Positions 33,141-42,165 are shown, counted from the stretch's first letter. The stretch: 64,000 nucleotides of DNA from Vibrio thalassae (GCF_900089835.1 NZ_OANU01000123.1:124001-188000); one strand, 5' to 3'. Translations and numbers: made by a program. The notes: generated from the letters alone by a model not told the origin.

Positions 33141-34388
33141 ATGTCTGAAGAAACCAGCAAGAATATCTCTGAGACGTTGTTCGAGAAAAACAAACAGGCA
33201 AAAGAAACCTCTCGCCTCATCAGATATATGCCGAGTAGTGAAAAGTTGCTTGAGGAGCGCAGAGCGCAAAATCCAACATCTTGGTATCGTAATTTGTTGC
33301 GCTTGCAATGGGTTTGGCAAGGTGTGGACCCTATTGAGCAAGAGCGCGTGCTAGCGACGATCGCTTCCTCTAAACATTCCAGAACAGTGGATGATTGGTT
33401 AGATACAGTCATGGGTTACCACGGTGGTAATTGGAATTATGAGTGGACCAAGCTTGGTATGCAGCATCAAAAGCGCGCCAATGATGTCACGGGGGATGAT
33501 TCAGCAGAAGAGCTATTTAAAGCGTCACTGTGTTTTAGTATTGCCGGTTACCCTCATCTTAAAAATGACAACTTGGCCTTGCAGGCGCAGGTGCTAGCGA
33601 ATACCGCTTACAACGAGGCGGCAAAGCGCACAAGTCACATCATAAAGCAAATTGAAGTACCGTATAAAAACAAACAAATCATAGCTAACCTTCACCTTGT
33701 CAGTACCGATAAGCCGCAACCTGTCGTCATTGTCAGTGCGGGATTGGATTCGTTGCAGACCGATATGTGGCGCCTATTCCGCGACTATCTTGCTCCGGCA
33801 GGTATCGCTATGCTAACGGTGGATATGCCATCCATCGGACACAGTTCTCATTGGACGCTAACGGAAGATACTTCCTGCTTGCACCAAGCTGTGCTTAATG
33901 AACTCCCTAAGATTCCTTGGGTGGATCACTTTAAAGTGGGCTTGTTGGGCTTCCGTTTTGGCGGTAATGCAATGGTGAGGCTGTCATTCCTTGAGCCAGG
34001 TAAAATTAAAGGCTGCGTTGCTTTAGGTGCGCCAATTCACGACATTTTAGCCAGTCCGAACAAGCTAAAAAATATGCCGAAAATGTATTTGGATATGCTG
34101 GGGTCGCGTTTAGGGAAAGATGCTATTGATATTAACAGTTTATCCGGACAACTCATGGCTTGGTCTTTGAAGGTTCAAGGCTTCTTGAGTGCTCGTCGAA
34201 CCAAAGTACCGATTTTAGCCTTAAGTTTGGAAGGGGATATGGTTTCGCCACATTCCGATAATCGTTTGGTCGCCATGTTCAGTGATTACGGCAAAGCGAA
34301 GCAAATTCCAGCAAAAGGTATTACCAAAGGATATGAGCAATCACTCGAAATGGCGATCAAGTGGTTGGAGGACGAACTTTGGAGGTGA
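33141..34388 (+). CDS. frsA: Esterase FrsA (fermentation-respiration switch protein)
   Basis: FrsA is an alpha/beta-hydrolase-fold protein with esterase activity; in vibrios it was described as a partner of glucose-specific EIIA. The 415 residues include an N-terminal helical cap, a hydrolase core with VIVSAGLDSLQTD and the nucleophile-elbow-like GLLGFRFGGNAMVR, and a C-terminal LALSLEGDMVSPHSDNRL acid/histidine region. The elbow reads GFRFG instead of GxSxG, as in other FrsA proteins. It precedes crl. Confidence 0.92.
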   Translation: MSEETSKNISETLFEKNKQAKETSRLIRYMPSSEKLLEERRAQNPTSWYRNLLRLQWVWQGVDPIEQERVLATIASSKHSRTVDDWLDTVMGYHGGNWNYEWTKLGMQHQKRANDVTGDDSAEELFKASLCFSIAGYPHLKNDNLALQAQVLANTAYNEAAKRTSHIIKQIEVPYKNKQIIANLHLVSTDKPQPVVIVSAGLDSLQTDMWRLFRDYLAPAGIAMLTVDMPSIGHSSHWTLTEDTSCLHQAVLNELPKIPWVDHFKVGLLGFRFGGNAMVRLSFLEPGKIKGCVALGAPIHDILASPNKLKNMPKMYLDMLGSRLGKDAIDINSLSGQLMAWSLKVQGFLSARRTKVPILALSLEGDMVSPHSDNRLVAMFSDYGKAKQIPAKGITKGYEQSLEMAIKWLEDELWR

Positions 34389-34517
34389 CATTTGTGGTAA
34401 ATTGGTTAAATATGAAATGAGCATGTAATCAAATATATGATAAAACAATAAATATCTCGGAAAATTTAACGCTATTTCAATTCAATAACTAGTTTTACTT
34501 ATAAATGGAGTTTCCCC

Positions 34518-34907
34518 ATGTCTGAAGCGGCTAAGAATCCTACGCATTATCGTTTACTCACAGCTCTAAAAGCTATTGGGCCTTATCTTAGAGAACCACT
34601 ATGCAAAGAAGGCTTCTATCACTTCGATTGTCTGTCTGTCTGTGTGGACGATACTAAGTCTCCAGAAGATAGAGAGTTTTGGGGCTGGTGGTTAGATTTA
34701 TGTTTAGCTGACGAGCAGTTTGAAGCCACTTATCAAATTGGCCGTTATAACCAAGATGGTGAGTGGGTGCTCGAATCGGCTCCAGAATCAGCCGCCGAAG
34801 AGATCACTCGGACACAAGAAGTTTTTCATGAAAAACTAGTTTCAGCCTTACAAGAAAAATTCGCGCTGGATGTAGCAATACATGATGATTCAGTAGAGTT
34901 TGTGTAA
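34518..34907 (+). CDS. crl: Sigma-S-binding regulator Crl
   Basis: Crl binds sigma-S (RpoS) and promotes its assembly with core RNA polymerase. The 129-residue protein shows the family blocks YFHFDCLSVC-like (GFYHFDCLSVCVD), EFWGWWLDL and YQIGRYNQDGEWVLE. GGAG is seven bases upstream of the ATG. The terminator at 34915 isolates it from proBA. Confidence 0.93.
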   Translation: MSEAAKNPTHYRLLTALKAIGPYLREPLCKEGFYHFDCLSVCVDDTKSPEDREFWGWWLDLCLADEQFEATYQIGRYNQDGEWVLESAPESAAEEITRTQEVFHEKLVSALQEKFALDVAIHDDSVEFV

Positions 34908-34914
34908 CGTATAT

Positions 34915-34948
34915 AAAGCCCCAATGTCTCAATTGGGGCTTTTTTTTT
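34915..34948 (+). terminator. Terminator of crl
   Basis: AAGCCCCAAT and ATTGGGGCTT form a 10-bp stem followed by a run of eight or more Ts. Confidence 0.9.
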
Positions 34949-35044
34949 GCTGCTTTTCCAATCCACTCACTTTTTGCTTGTATAAATGATGTTTGATTGC
35001 TAAAACATCACTCCTTATTTAATTTTCGTGTCCAACAAACAGAG

Positions 35045-36181
35045 ATGACAACTGATATTAATCGTCAAGCTACAGAGAAGAAAACTGTAGTGGTGAAGTT
35101 AGGAACAAGTGTTCTTACAGGTGGTTCCCTTGCGTTAAATAAAGCGCATATGGTGGAGCTCGTTAGACAATGTGCTGAGCTGAAAAAGCTTGGGCACTCT
35201 GTAGTTGTGGTATCGTCTGGTGCTATTGCGGCAGGCAGAGAACATCTTGGATACCCCGCGCTTCCCAACTCGATGGCGAGCAAACAGCTACTTGCGGCTG
35301 TAGGTCAAAGTCAGTTAATTCAAGTTTGGGAATCATTGTTTGCCATTTATGGCCTTAAAATTGGTCAAATGTTACTGACTCGCGCCGACCTAGAAGATCG
35401 TGAGCGCTTTTTGAATGCCCGTGACACCATCAACGCTTTGGTTGAGCATGACATTATTCCAGTCGTTAACGAAAATGATGCTGTCGCAACGAACGAGATA
35501 AAAGTGGGTGATAACGACAATTTATCTGCGTTAGTCGGTATTTTATGTGGCGCGGATAAATTACTACTGTTGACTGATCAACGAGGCTTATTTACGGCTG
35601 ATCCACGTAAAGACCCAAATGCAGAACTGATTCGTGAAGTAACAACCATTGATGAAACCCTTCGTAAAATTGCCGGTGGCAGTGGTACGACTTTGGGCAC
35701 TGGTGGTATGGCAACGAAACTTCAGGCGGCAGATATTGCACGCCGTGCTGGTATTGAAGTCATAATCGCTGCCGGCAGTGCCGAGAATGTGGTGTTTGAC
35801 TCATTATCTGACCAGCCTCAAGGTACGCGTTTTCTACCGCTTCCAGAAGCACTAGAAAACCGAAAACGTTGGATTCTAGCGGGACCGGCGGCAACCGGTA
35901 ACATTGTTCTTGACGCTGGCGCAGTCAACGCTGTAATAGGCAAAGGTAGCAGCTTGCTAGCAAAAGGTGTCGTTAAAGTTACAGGCCATTTCTCTCGCGG
36001 AGAAGTGGTACGTGTGACAACCAAAGACGGAGCGCTTGTTGCAAAAGGAATTTGTGGCTACTCCGATACTGATCTAGCAAAAATTGCTGGAAAACACAGT
36101 AAAGAGATCGGTGAGACTCTAGGCTACGACTATGGTGCTGAGGTTATTCACCGCGACGATATGGTTGTCATTCAAGATTAA
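35045..36181 (+). CDS. proB: Glutamate 5-kinase
   Basis: ProB phosphorylates glutamate in the first step of proline synthesis and is feedback-inhibited by proline. It has 378 residues with an N-terminal amino-acid-kinase domain (VVVKLGTSVLTGG, VVVSSGAIAAGREHLG, VNENDAVATNEIKVGDND) and a C-terminal PUA domain from about residue 285. I start at ATG 35045 because the longer frame begins with TTG and exceeds the family length. proA follows after 17 bases. Confidence 0.95.
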   Translation: MTTDINRQATEKKTVVVKLGTSVLTGGSLALNKAHMVELVRQCAELKKLGHSVVVVSSGAIAAGREHLGYPALPNSMASKQLLAAVGQSQLIQVWESLFAIYGLKIGQMLLTRADLEDRERFLNARDTINALVEHDIIPVVNENDAVATNEIKVGDNDNLSALVGILCGADKLLLLTDQRGLFTADPRKDPNAELIREVTTIDETLRKIAGGSGTTLGTGGMATKLQAADIARRAGIEVIIAAGSAENVVFDSLSDQPQGTRFLPLPEALENRKRWILAGPAATGNIVLDAGAVNAVIGKGSSLLAKGVVKVTGHFSRGEVVRVTTKDGALVAKGICGYSDTDLAKIAGKHSKEIGETLGYDYGAEVIHRDDMVVIQD

Positions 36182-36198
36182 AAATAAAGGGATAAGTT

Positions 36199-37449
36199 AT
36201 GGATATGATTAAACTGGGCCAGAACGCTAAGCAAGCGAGCTTTGCCCTGGCGACCGCGTCTACGGCTCAAAAGAACAATGCACTACAGATCATTGCTGAT
36301 GAACTAGAAGCAAGCGCTGACGTCATCTTAGCGGCAAACGCTAAAGATATTGAGCTCGGCCGTGAAGCAGGGCTAAGTGAAGCTCTTTTAGACCGTTTAC
36401 TATTAAACGAGCAGCGCCTAAAAGGGATTGCAGATGATGTGCGTAATGTGATTACTTTATCTGATCCCGTGGGCAGTGAAATTGACAGCAGAGTCCTAGA
36501 GAACGGCATGAGCCTGTCTCGTCGTCGCGTACCGCTTGGTGTGGTAGGTGTGATCTACGAAGCACGCCCTAATGTGACCATTGATATTGCGGCGCTTTGC
36601 CTAAAAACAGGTAACGCAAGCATTTTGCGTGGCGGTAAAGAGACGTTCTACTCGAATATGGAGCTGGTGAAAGTCATTCAATCGGCACTGGATAAAGCTG
36701 GTTTACCTGCGGCTTCGGTCCAATATATCGAAAAACCTGACCGTGAGTTGGTATCACAGTTGCTTAAACTGGATGACTACGTCGATATGATCATTCCTCG
36801 TGGTGGCGCAGGTCTACACAAAATGTGTAAAGAAAACAGCAATATCCCAGTGATCATTGGCGGTTTTGGCATCAGTCATATTTTCGTTGACGAGTCTGCT
36901 GACCTAGTCCGTTCTTTAGATGTGGTCGAAAACGCTAAAGTTCAGCGCCCATCTGCGTGTAATGCCTTGGATACCCTACTCGTACATGAGAAGGTTGCGG
37001 CGGAGTTCTTGCCTATGCTTGCCGAACGTCTGCAAGGCAAAGTTAGCTTAGTTGCTGAGCCAAAAGCGAAGGCTATTTTAGCGGGTACTGAGGATCTAAG
37101 AAGTGCAGGTGAAGGTGATTTTGATACTGAATGGTTGAGCTTCACACTCGGTGTGAAAGTGGTCGCCGATGTAGAAGAAGCTATCCACCATATGCGTGTA
37201 CACAACGCGAGCCACTCGGATGCCATTATGACTAATAGCCTAGTGAATTCAGAAAAGTTTATCAACTCGGCAGGTTCAGCGGCGGTTTATGTTAACGCAT
37301 CTACGCGTTTTACCGACGGTGCGCAGTTTGGTTTAGGTGCTGAAGTTGCCGTATCGACTCAGAAGCTTCATGCTCGCGGCCCTATGGGCTTAGAAGAGCT
37401 AACGAGCTATAAGTGGGTCGGAAAAGCGGATTACTTGCCACGCGCTTGA
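36199..37449 (+). CDS. proA: Gamma-glutamyl phosphate reductase
   Basis: ProA reduces gamma-glutamyl phosphate to glutamate semialdehyde with NADPH, the second step in proline synthesis. The 416-residue aldehyde-dehydrogenase-fold protein has VPLGVVGVIYEARPNVT, RGGKETFYSN and the active-site cysteine region VQRPSACNALDTLLV. It is in an operon with proB and ends at a clear terminator. Confidence 0.96.
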   Translation: MDMIKLGQNAKQASFALATASTAQKNNALQIIADELEASADVILAANAKDIELGREAGLSEALLDRLLLNEQRLKGIADDVRNVITLSDPVGSEIDSRVLENGMSLSRRRVPLGVVGVIYEARPNVTIDIAALCLKTGNASILRGGKETFYSNMELVKVIQSALDKAGLPAASVQYIEKPDRELVSQLLKLDDYVDMIIPRGGAGLHKMCKENSNIPVIIGGFGISHIFVDESADLVRSLDVVENAKVQRPSACNALDTLLVHEKVAAEFLPMLAERLQGKVSLVAEPKAKAILAGTEDLRSAGEGDFDTEWLSFTLGVKVVADVEEAIHHMRVHNASHSDAIMTNSLVNSEKFINSAGSAAVYVNASTRFTDGAQFGLGAEVAVSTQKLHARGPMGLEELTSYKWVGKADYLPRA

Positions 37450-37474
37450 TAAATCACACAGTGATAAATGGAAG

Positions 37475-37505
37475 AAGTCAGAGCGATAAGCTCTGACTTT
37501 TTTGT
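37475..37505 (+). terminator. Terminator of proBA
   Basis: AAGTCAGAGC and GCTCTGACTT form a 10-bp stem around GATAA, with T6 after it. Confidence 0.9.
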
Positions 37506-37542
37506 TGGTGAAGCCCGGAGCGATTATTTTGCTTAGCGACGG

Positions 37543-37995
37543 CTATCGAGTTGCTTTGGCTAAAAAGCGGTCCAGGTTGTTGGCAAACTCGCGTCTTTCT
37601 GTTTGTCCTAACGGTGCAGGCCCACCAGTTTGCACACCGCTAGAGCGCATGGTATCCATAAAATCGCGAATATTGAGTCGCGCTTTAATTGTCTCTTTCG
37701 TGTACATTTCACCACGCGGACTAAGTGCTAGGGCATGCTTAGTGATCACTTCGTCTGCAAGTGGAATATCTGAAGTGATGACCAAGTCACCTTCGCCAAC
37801 ACGTTTAACAATTTCGTTATCGGCAATGTCAAATCCAGATGGCACAGTTAGAGAGTGTATATTCTCGCGTCTTGGGACTGGAACGGTATGATTTGCTACG
37901 AATGTACAAGTTAACCCTGTGCGCTCTGCCGCCCTACAGATGGTTTCACGAATTACCTTTGGACACGCATCCGCATCCACCCAAATTTTAACCAT
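37543..37995 (-). CDS. yaiI: YaiI/YqxD family protein (UPF0178, DUF188)
   Basis: The 150-residue protein has a PIN/NYN-like start IWVDADACPKVIRE and ends with the conserved GPAPLGQTERREFANNLDR. The family is widespread and its biochemical role is not established, though the fold suggests a nuclease-like protein. The start overlaps the end of the 95-residue gene by 8 bases. Confidence 0.9.
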   Translation of the reverse strand: MVKIWVDADACPKVIRETICRAAERTGLTCTFVANHTVPVPRRENIHSLTVPSGFDIADNEIVKRVGEGDLVITSDIPLADEVITKHALALSPRGEMYTKETIKARLNIRDFMDTMRSSGVQTGGPAPLGQTERREFANNLDRFLAKATR

Positions 37996-38275
37996 TGCTC
38001 TGCTCCAACTTAGCCAGTCTTGTCATCAGTAATGAGACTTGTTGTTCAAGTTCTTTCACTCTGAGCTCTAACGGTTGCACTTCAGGCTCTGCTGCTACTT
38101 CGACTTTTGGAACATGTTGGCTGCTTTTCCACGATTTGATCACAGTAATAAGTGCTGGCATAGGGACTTTGGTCTTCAAACGCGCTTTTACCAACGCAAC
38201 GGTAGGCTCCTTGCCTTCTGCATGCAATGAGTTTAACGCGGCTTCAATCTCTGCTGAGACATCTTTCGTTAGCAT
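37988..38275 (-). CDS. Hypothetical protein with KfrA-like N-terminus and coiled-coil tail, 95 aa
   Basis: Not firmly recognised. Residues 1-50 (EIEAALNSLHAEGKEPTVAL, MPALITVIKSW) resemble the KfrA-type DNA-binding N-terminal domain. A flexible linker with many Val, Glu and Pro leads to a C-terminal leucine-heptad coiled coil (VKELEQQVSLLMTRLAKLEQ). This suggests a small dimeric DNA-binding protein. It is the first gene of an operon with yaiI (8-base overlap). Confidence 0.65.
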   Translation of the reverse strand: MLTKDVSAEIEAALNSLHAEGKEPTVALVKARLKTKVPMPALITVIKSWKSSQHVPKVEVAAEPEVQPLELRVKELEQQVSLLMTRLAKLEQSNG

Positions 38276-38412
38276 GATTTTTTCCAGTCAATAAGGGATA
38301 GCCAAATAGTACCTTATTGATTAAGAGCTGGGTATAGAAAAGCATAAAGTGATGTTTGTCACACTTTGATTTTGACGTCTTTATCAGTCGTCGAGCTAAA
38401 ATGGAAAACCCG

Positions 38413-38430
38413 TGTGCGAGATCTCTCACA
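38413..38430. promoter_or_regulatory. VarA/UvrY/GacA-type upstream activating site for csrB
   Basis: TGTGCGAGATCTCTCACA is an 18-bp imperfect palindrome, one mismatch between arms. It resembles the GacA-family response-regulator site seen before csrB and rsm RNA genes. It is about 160-175 bp upstream of the predicted RNA start, the usual distance. Confidence 0.7.
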
Positions 38431-38554
38431 GCATCTGTGAGATAAAGAGAAAAAATCGCGAGAAATTTGGAAGTGATTTGTTTTAAGTTATTGTAAATAA
38501 TGGTTTTTAACCAGATTGAAACAATTAAATTCAGAAAAAATTGAGTTTTCTGCA

Positions 38555-38582
38555 TTGCTCAAAAACGGCAATCGCGTAAATT
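38555..38582 (+). promoter_or_regulatory. csrB promoter
   Basis: TTGCTC at 38555-38560 and TAAATT at 38577-38582 are spaced by 16 bp, just before the first GGA-rich sequence. Confidence 0.5.
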
Positions 38583-38587
38583 AGAAC

Positions 38588-38985
38588 CTGTCGGAAGGAT
38601 GCTGACACGGAACAGGAAAGACATAGGAAGGTCATCTTCAGGAAGAAGATTTGGTTACCAAGGGAAACGTAACCAGCAAGGAAGTTAGGATAGCGCGGGA
38701 TGCGAACAATCATCAGGAAGATGATTTTAAAGGAAAAGGATACACTCAGGAGAGTGAAGGAACCCCATCAGGATGATGGTCAAGGACACCGCTCAAGGAA
38801 CAAGTGAAGCGAGCTGACTGGGATGGTTAGCGTCATTGGATGAGATGGACACCGCTAGGACGGCGACGAATGGATATAGCTGAAGGATTCAGCCACTATT
38901 ACGGATGATGCATGGAGCATTTTTTAGTAGCCGGACTGCTGCGAGTAAGACTATAGCTCCAATACGCAAGTGTTGGGGCTTTTCT
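38588..38985 (+). ncRNA. csrB: CsrB-family regulatory RNA
   Basis: This stretch of about 400 bases has no gene but about 27 GGA motifs, many as AGGA or AAGGA in predicted hairpin loops (for example ATCATCAGGAAGATGAT and CACTCAGGAGAGTG). That density is diagnostic of CsrB/RsmZ RNAs, which sequester the translational regulator CsrA. It is bounded by a GacA-type activating site upstream and a perfect terminator hairpin (38956-38985). Vibrios normally carry several such copies; which one this is cannot be told here. Confidence 0.92.
38956..38985 (+). terminator. Terminator of csrB
   Basis: GCTCCAATAC and GTGTTGGGGC pair (with two G-U pairs) around a GCAA tetraloop, followed by TTTTCTT. Confidence 0.88.
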
Positions 38986-39061
38986 TATATCTGAGATCAA
39001 TAAATCTCATGCAATCACTTGTTATAGTCTGCACGCGAAATCAAAGGAATGTAATAACGTT

Positions 39062-39640
39062 ATGACGATCGCTACGCTACGGACAGTATTAATCCCCTAT
39101 ACCGACCATCTTGAGTCGGATTTTCTTATGCTTAACGTGTGTGCCAAGAATCGAAAGCATATGAATGGCCCTCACACATTGGCAAAAGCACGCACTATTT
39201 TTCAATCGATATTAAGCGACCCTGATATTTATGCCATGGCGGTATTGGATATTAGAACTCGAGACTATCTTGGCCATATTTTTGTTAATAGGCACGCGAG
39301 CAGTGAGGGTGAATTGGGGTATATCTTTGATAAACAGTATTGGAATAAAGGTATTGCCACGGAAGTGTTGCGCGCGTTTATTCCTGATGTAGTGGCTAGC
39401 TTAGGGTTAAGTAAGTTGACTGCAAATGTCGACACTGACCATGAGCCTTCCATTAGATTGCTTCAGAAACTTGGCTTTGAGCAAATAGGCCATGCCAAAG
39501 ATGAACACGGCCGCTATTTGATCTTTCAATCTATATTCGGTGAGGTGGCAGGTGAAAATTCAGAACATGAAAGCCTTTCATCAACAGCTTTCCTTGATAG
39601 TAATCATCGCCTAGGGCTGAAAACTCAAATTCATAAATAG
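39062..39640 (+). CDS. GNAT-family N-acetyltransferase
   Basis: The 192-residue protein is a ribosomal-protein-acetyltransferase (RimJ/RimL)-like GNAT. Core features are LGHIFVNRHASSEGELGYIFDKQYWNKGIATEVL (acetyl-CoA loop) and LTANVDTDHEPSIRLLQKLGFEQIG. The substrate is unknown. The last 40 or so residues go beyond the fold and are encoded antisense to the DUF3301 gene, so the tail may be a recent extension. Confidence 0.85.
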   Translation: MTIATLRTVLIPYTDHLESDFLMLNVCAKNRKHMNGPHTLAKARTIFQSILSDPDIYAMAVLDIRTRDYLGHIFVNRHASSEGELGYIFDKQYWNKGIATEVLRAFIPDVVASLGLSKLTANVDTDHEPSIRLLQKLGFEQIGHAKDEHGRYLIFQSIFGEVAGENSEHESLSSTAFLDSNHRLGLKTQIHK

Positions 39641-39830
39641 TATGCCAACCCCATCTGCCGTTGGCATCTCTCAATCTATGTGAGCCGAACGACACACTGA
39701 GCATCTGCAGGTCAAGTTCCTTACATCGCCGACTCACTGCAACTTTCGCAATTTCGCCTTGACGTCTTTGTTGCCAGAACAAAAAACAAAATAGGCTTAA
39801 TGCCAAGATCATTAGTAAATGATCGATCAC
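39531..39830 (-). CDS. DUF3301 membrane-anchored protein
   Basis: The 99-residue protein has a single N-terminal hydrophobic helix (LLMILALSLFCFLFW). A basic domain follows with CKELDLQMLSVSF, GWHTIYEFEFSALGDDYYQG and a LPPHRI end, the DUF3301 pattern. Function unknown. The start is GTG 39830 with AAGGAGA seven bases upstream, a signal that overlaps the DUF3549 stop codon. The two genes are therefore translationally coupled. Confidence 0.82.
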   Translation of the reverse strand: MIDHLLMILALSLFCFLFWQQRRQGEIAKVAVSRRCKELDLQMLSVSFGSHRLRDANGRWGWHTIYEFEFSALGDDYYQGKLLMKGFHVLNFHLPPHRI

Positions 39831-39842
39831 CCTTGGTTCTCC

Positions 39843-40892
39843 TTAGTGCATTCGACCCTGTGTGGCACTTTGCTGCAAAGCAACTAACGCCTGTGCCAGT
39901 TCAGGGGAAGGGCTAGAGTGTAGTAGTGGTAACAGTACTAATCGTAAACTTGGCATCATAACCAAATCAGCGAACAGCTGGTTGAACAGAGTTTGGTTTC
40001 CTGTTTGCGCCAGTCTAATCAGAAATTGCTCCGCCAATGCTGGTGTGGTTAACGGTAACCAAGAACGGCCAGCAATGGCGATTAGGATTTCTTGATGGCT
40101 GAGTGTTGGACTTGCCAAAATAGTCGAAATCAGCGACTCAAGTTGTTCTGGTTTACCGCCTGATAAGGCGCGGACATACGCTGAGAGGAGAAACAGATCA
40201 GCGTGTTGTGTCTCTAATTCTCTTTGCGCTAATTCAAACAACGTATCAGAAACTTTAGCTGGAAGGCTGATATGCTCTAATGCTCCTAACAGTGCATATC
40301 TTGGCTCGTTAGCAATATGACGTAAACTGGTTCTTACCAGACGATTATTGTCGTCAGTATTGAGACGCGCGGCGATGTCTGTAATTCCCTGTAGACCAAC
40401 CGTTTGCCAATTATCCCAACCCAATTTCCCCGCAAAATACTCCTGCGCATGTGTGTAGTATTGACTAGTGGGTAATGCTAACTCAGCGCGAAGTAAACTA
40501 TGAAAAACGGCAAGTTTGTCGTCTTTGGGTTTGAAAGTAAACGGGTTGTTGGCGAGCTTTTGTTGCTGCTCCTCACTCATTTCTTTACTCAAACGAGTGC
40601 CCATGGCTTCCATGACAAACTTCAGAAATTGACCCACATCCGCTTGGCTAAGGAGGCCGCGTTCATCGAGATTAAACTTCAGAAACCATATCCAAGGCTG
40701 TTTCTCCGCATTCCAATAAGCAATCGCAAACTGAGCCTGTCTTTGAATCGGATAGGGGTACGGTTGGCTTGCTTGTTCAACGTTGGCAAATTGTTCATTG
40801 TCGATGCGTTGAACTCGTCGAGAAATATCATAAATATGATACTCGCAGCCGCTGTTTACCAGAAGGTCCGACAAAGTATGAATGGTATCCAT
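39843..40892 (-). CDS. DUF3549 family protein
   Basis: The 349-residue soluble protein starts MDTIHTLSDLLVNSGCEYHI and contains WIWFLKFNLDERGLL and a helical repeat-like C-terminal half (LSLPAK, LFELAQRELETQ, LIRLAQTGNQ). It fits the Vibrio/Shewanella DUF3549 family of unknown function. I start at ATG 40892 with AGGA nine bases upstream; the longer frame runs across the yqcC promoter region. It is the first gene of an operon with DUF3301. Confidence 0.82.
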   Translation of the reverse strand: MDTIHTLSDLLVNSGCEYHIYDISRRVQRIDNEQFANVEQASQPYPYPIQRQAQFAIAYWNAEKQPWIWFLKFNLDERGLLSQADVGQFLKFVMEAMGTRLSKEMSEEQQQKLANNPFTFKPKDDKLAVFHSLLRAELALPTSQYYTHAQEYFAGKLGWDNWQTVGLQGITDIAARLNTDDNNRLVRTSLRHIANEPRYALLGALEHISLPAKVSDTLFELAQRELETQHADLFLLSAYVRALSGGKPEQLESLISTILASPTLSHQEILIAIAGRSWLPLTTPALAEQFLIRLAQTGNQTLFNQLFADLVMMPSLRLVLLPLLHSSPSPELAQALVALQQSATQGRMH

Positions 40893-41016
40893 GGAGTAAT
40901 TCCTAGTACGGTTTGGGTATAGAACAATAGATGGTATTCTATCGCGAATTTTCAAGTCATTGGTTGCCAATTTCATCGAATGATGAGACCAAATCCTAAC
41001 GAACGGCCTATTTACC

Positions 41017-41313
41017 ATGAAGTTATTGCTTGTAGAGCTAAGAGAATTGCTTAAAAAACATGCACTGTGGCAAGCCCACGCGCCAACAGCGAGTGCAATG
41101 AGCAGTGAACAACCTTTTTCTGTCGATACCTTGGAGCCCCATGAGTGGCTACAGTGGGTATTTATTCAGCGTATTGAATCTATGATAGAACTAGGGCAAC
41201 CTTTGCCAAAAGGGTTTGAGATAGCTCCTTACTTCGAAGAAGTCTGGAAGCTGAGTCCGGAGTATCAAGAAATTATCCTAGTATTGAAAAAAATGGATGG
41301 CAGTGCGAAATGA
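41017..41313 (+). CDS. yqcC: YqcC family protein
   Basis: The small 98-residue helical protein has the conserved HALWQAHAPTASAMSSEQPF and LEPHEWLQWVFIQR blocks. Function unknown. Its stop overlaps the truC start (ATGA), the same pairing found in Escherichia coli. Confidence 0.88.
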   Translation: MKLLLVELRELLKKHALWQAHAPTASAMSSEQPFSVDTLEPHEWLQWVFIQRIESMIELGQPLPKGFEIAPYFEEVWKLSPEYQEIILVLKKMDGSAK

Positions 41314-42095
41314 CTGATATCGTAGCTTTACCTGCCGTCGAACCACTCGAGATCGTTTATCAAGATCAATATTTAGTCGCGGTAAATAAGCCAGCAGGCA
41401 TGCTTGTGCATCGTTCGTGGCTAGATAAAAACGAAACGCGTTTTGTCATGCAAACATTACGTGACCAAATTGGTCAGCACGTGTTCCCTCTGCATCGCTT
41501 AGACCGTCCAACGTCTGGTGTGTTGTTATTTGCTTTGTCGAGTGAAGTAGCTTCACAGACAATGCCGATGTTTGCTGAGCACAACATTGAAAAAACCTAT
41601 CACGCCATCGTTCGTGGTTGGATTAATGAAGGCGACGTTCTCGATTACCCTCTGAAAGTAGAACTCGACAAGATCGCGGATAAATTTGCGTCGCAAGACA
41701 AAGAAGCGCAGCCTGCTGTCACGGCTTATCAGCCACTGGCGTCGGTAGAAGTGCCTTATTCAACGGGACGATTTCCAACTAGCCGTTATTGCTTAGTCGA
41801 AATGAAGCCAAAAACAGGACGAAAGCACCAACTCCGTCGACATATGCACCATTTAAGTCATCCAATTATCGGTGACACCAGCCATGGTGATGGGAGGCAT
41901 AACCGTTTGTTTCGTGAACATTTTGATTCATATCGCTTGTTGTTGCACGCTTCAAAGCTGGAGTTTGTTCACCCAATCACAGAGCAGAACATTACCATTT
42001 CTGCCAAGTTTGATACGGTTTGGCAAAACCTTATTGATACGTTTGAATGGCAACAGTGTGAGGCCATTCAGCAATACCAAAGAGAACGGGTTTAA
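41310..42095 (+). CDS. truC: tRNA pseudouridine(65) synthase TruC
   Basis: TruC isomerises U65 in the T-stem of tRNA-Ile and tRNA-Asp. The 261-residue RluA-type synthase has the catalytic aspartate in HRLDRPTSGVLLFAL, plus VAVNKPAGMLVHRS and GRKHQLRRHMHHLSHPIIGDTSHGDG. It is translationally coupled to yqcC by a 4-base overlap. Confidence 0.93.
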   Translation: MTDIVALPAVEPLEIVYQDQYLVAVNKPAGMLVHRSWLDKNETRFVMQTLRDQIGQHVFPLHRLDRPTSGVLLFALSSEVASQTMPMFAEHNIEKTYHAIVRGWINEGDVLDYPLKVELDKIADKFASQDKEAQPAVTAYQPLASVEVPYSTGRFPTSRYCLVEMKPKTGRKHQLRRHMHHLSHPIIGDTSHGDGRHNRLFREHFDSYRLLLHASKLEFVHPITEQNITISAKFDTVWQNLIDTFEWQQCEAIQQYQRERV

Positions 42096-42165
42096 CTGTT
42101 CAAAATAGTGGATTTCTTAATAGGTGAATTTTCGCTAAACTGGGAAATCAACCACAGGAGGTGTT

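Noticed and set aside
38244..38713. Frames of 103 and 60 codons on the minus strand over the csrB region
   Set aside because: They cross the csrB promoter and GGA-rich RNA, and the translated sequence looks random.
40500..40922. 140-codon plus-strand frame inside DUF3549
   Set aside because: Antisense shadow of a gene with clear start signal and family match.
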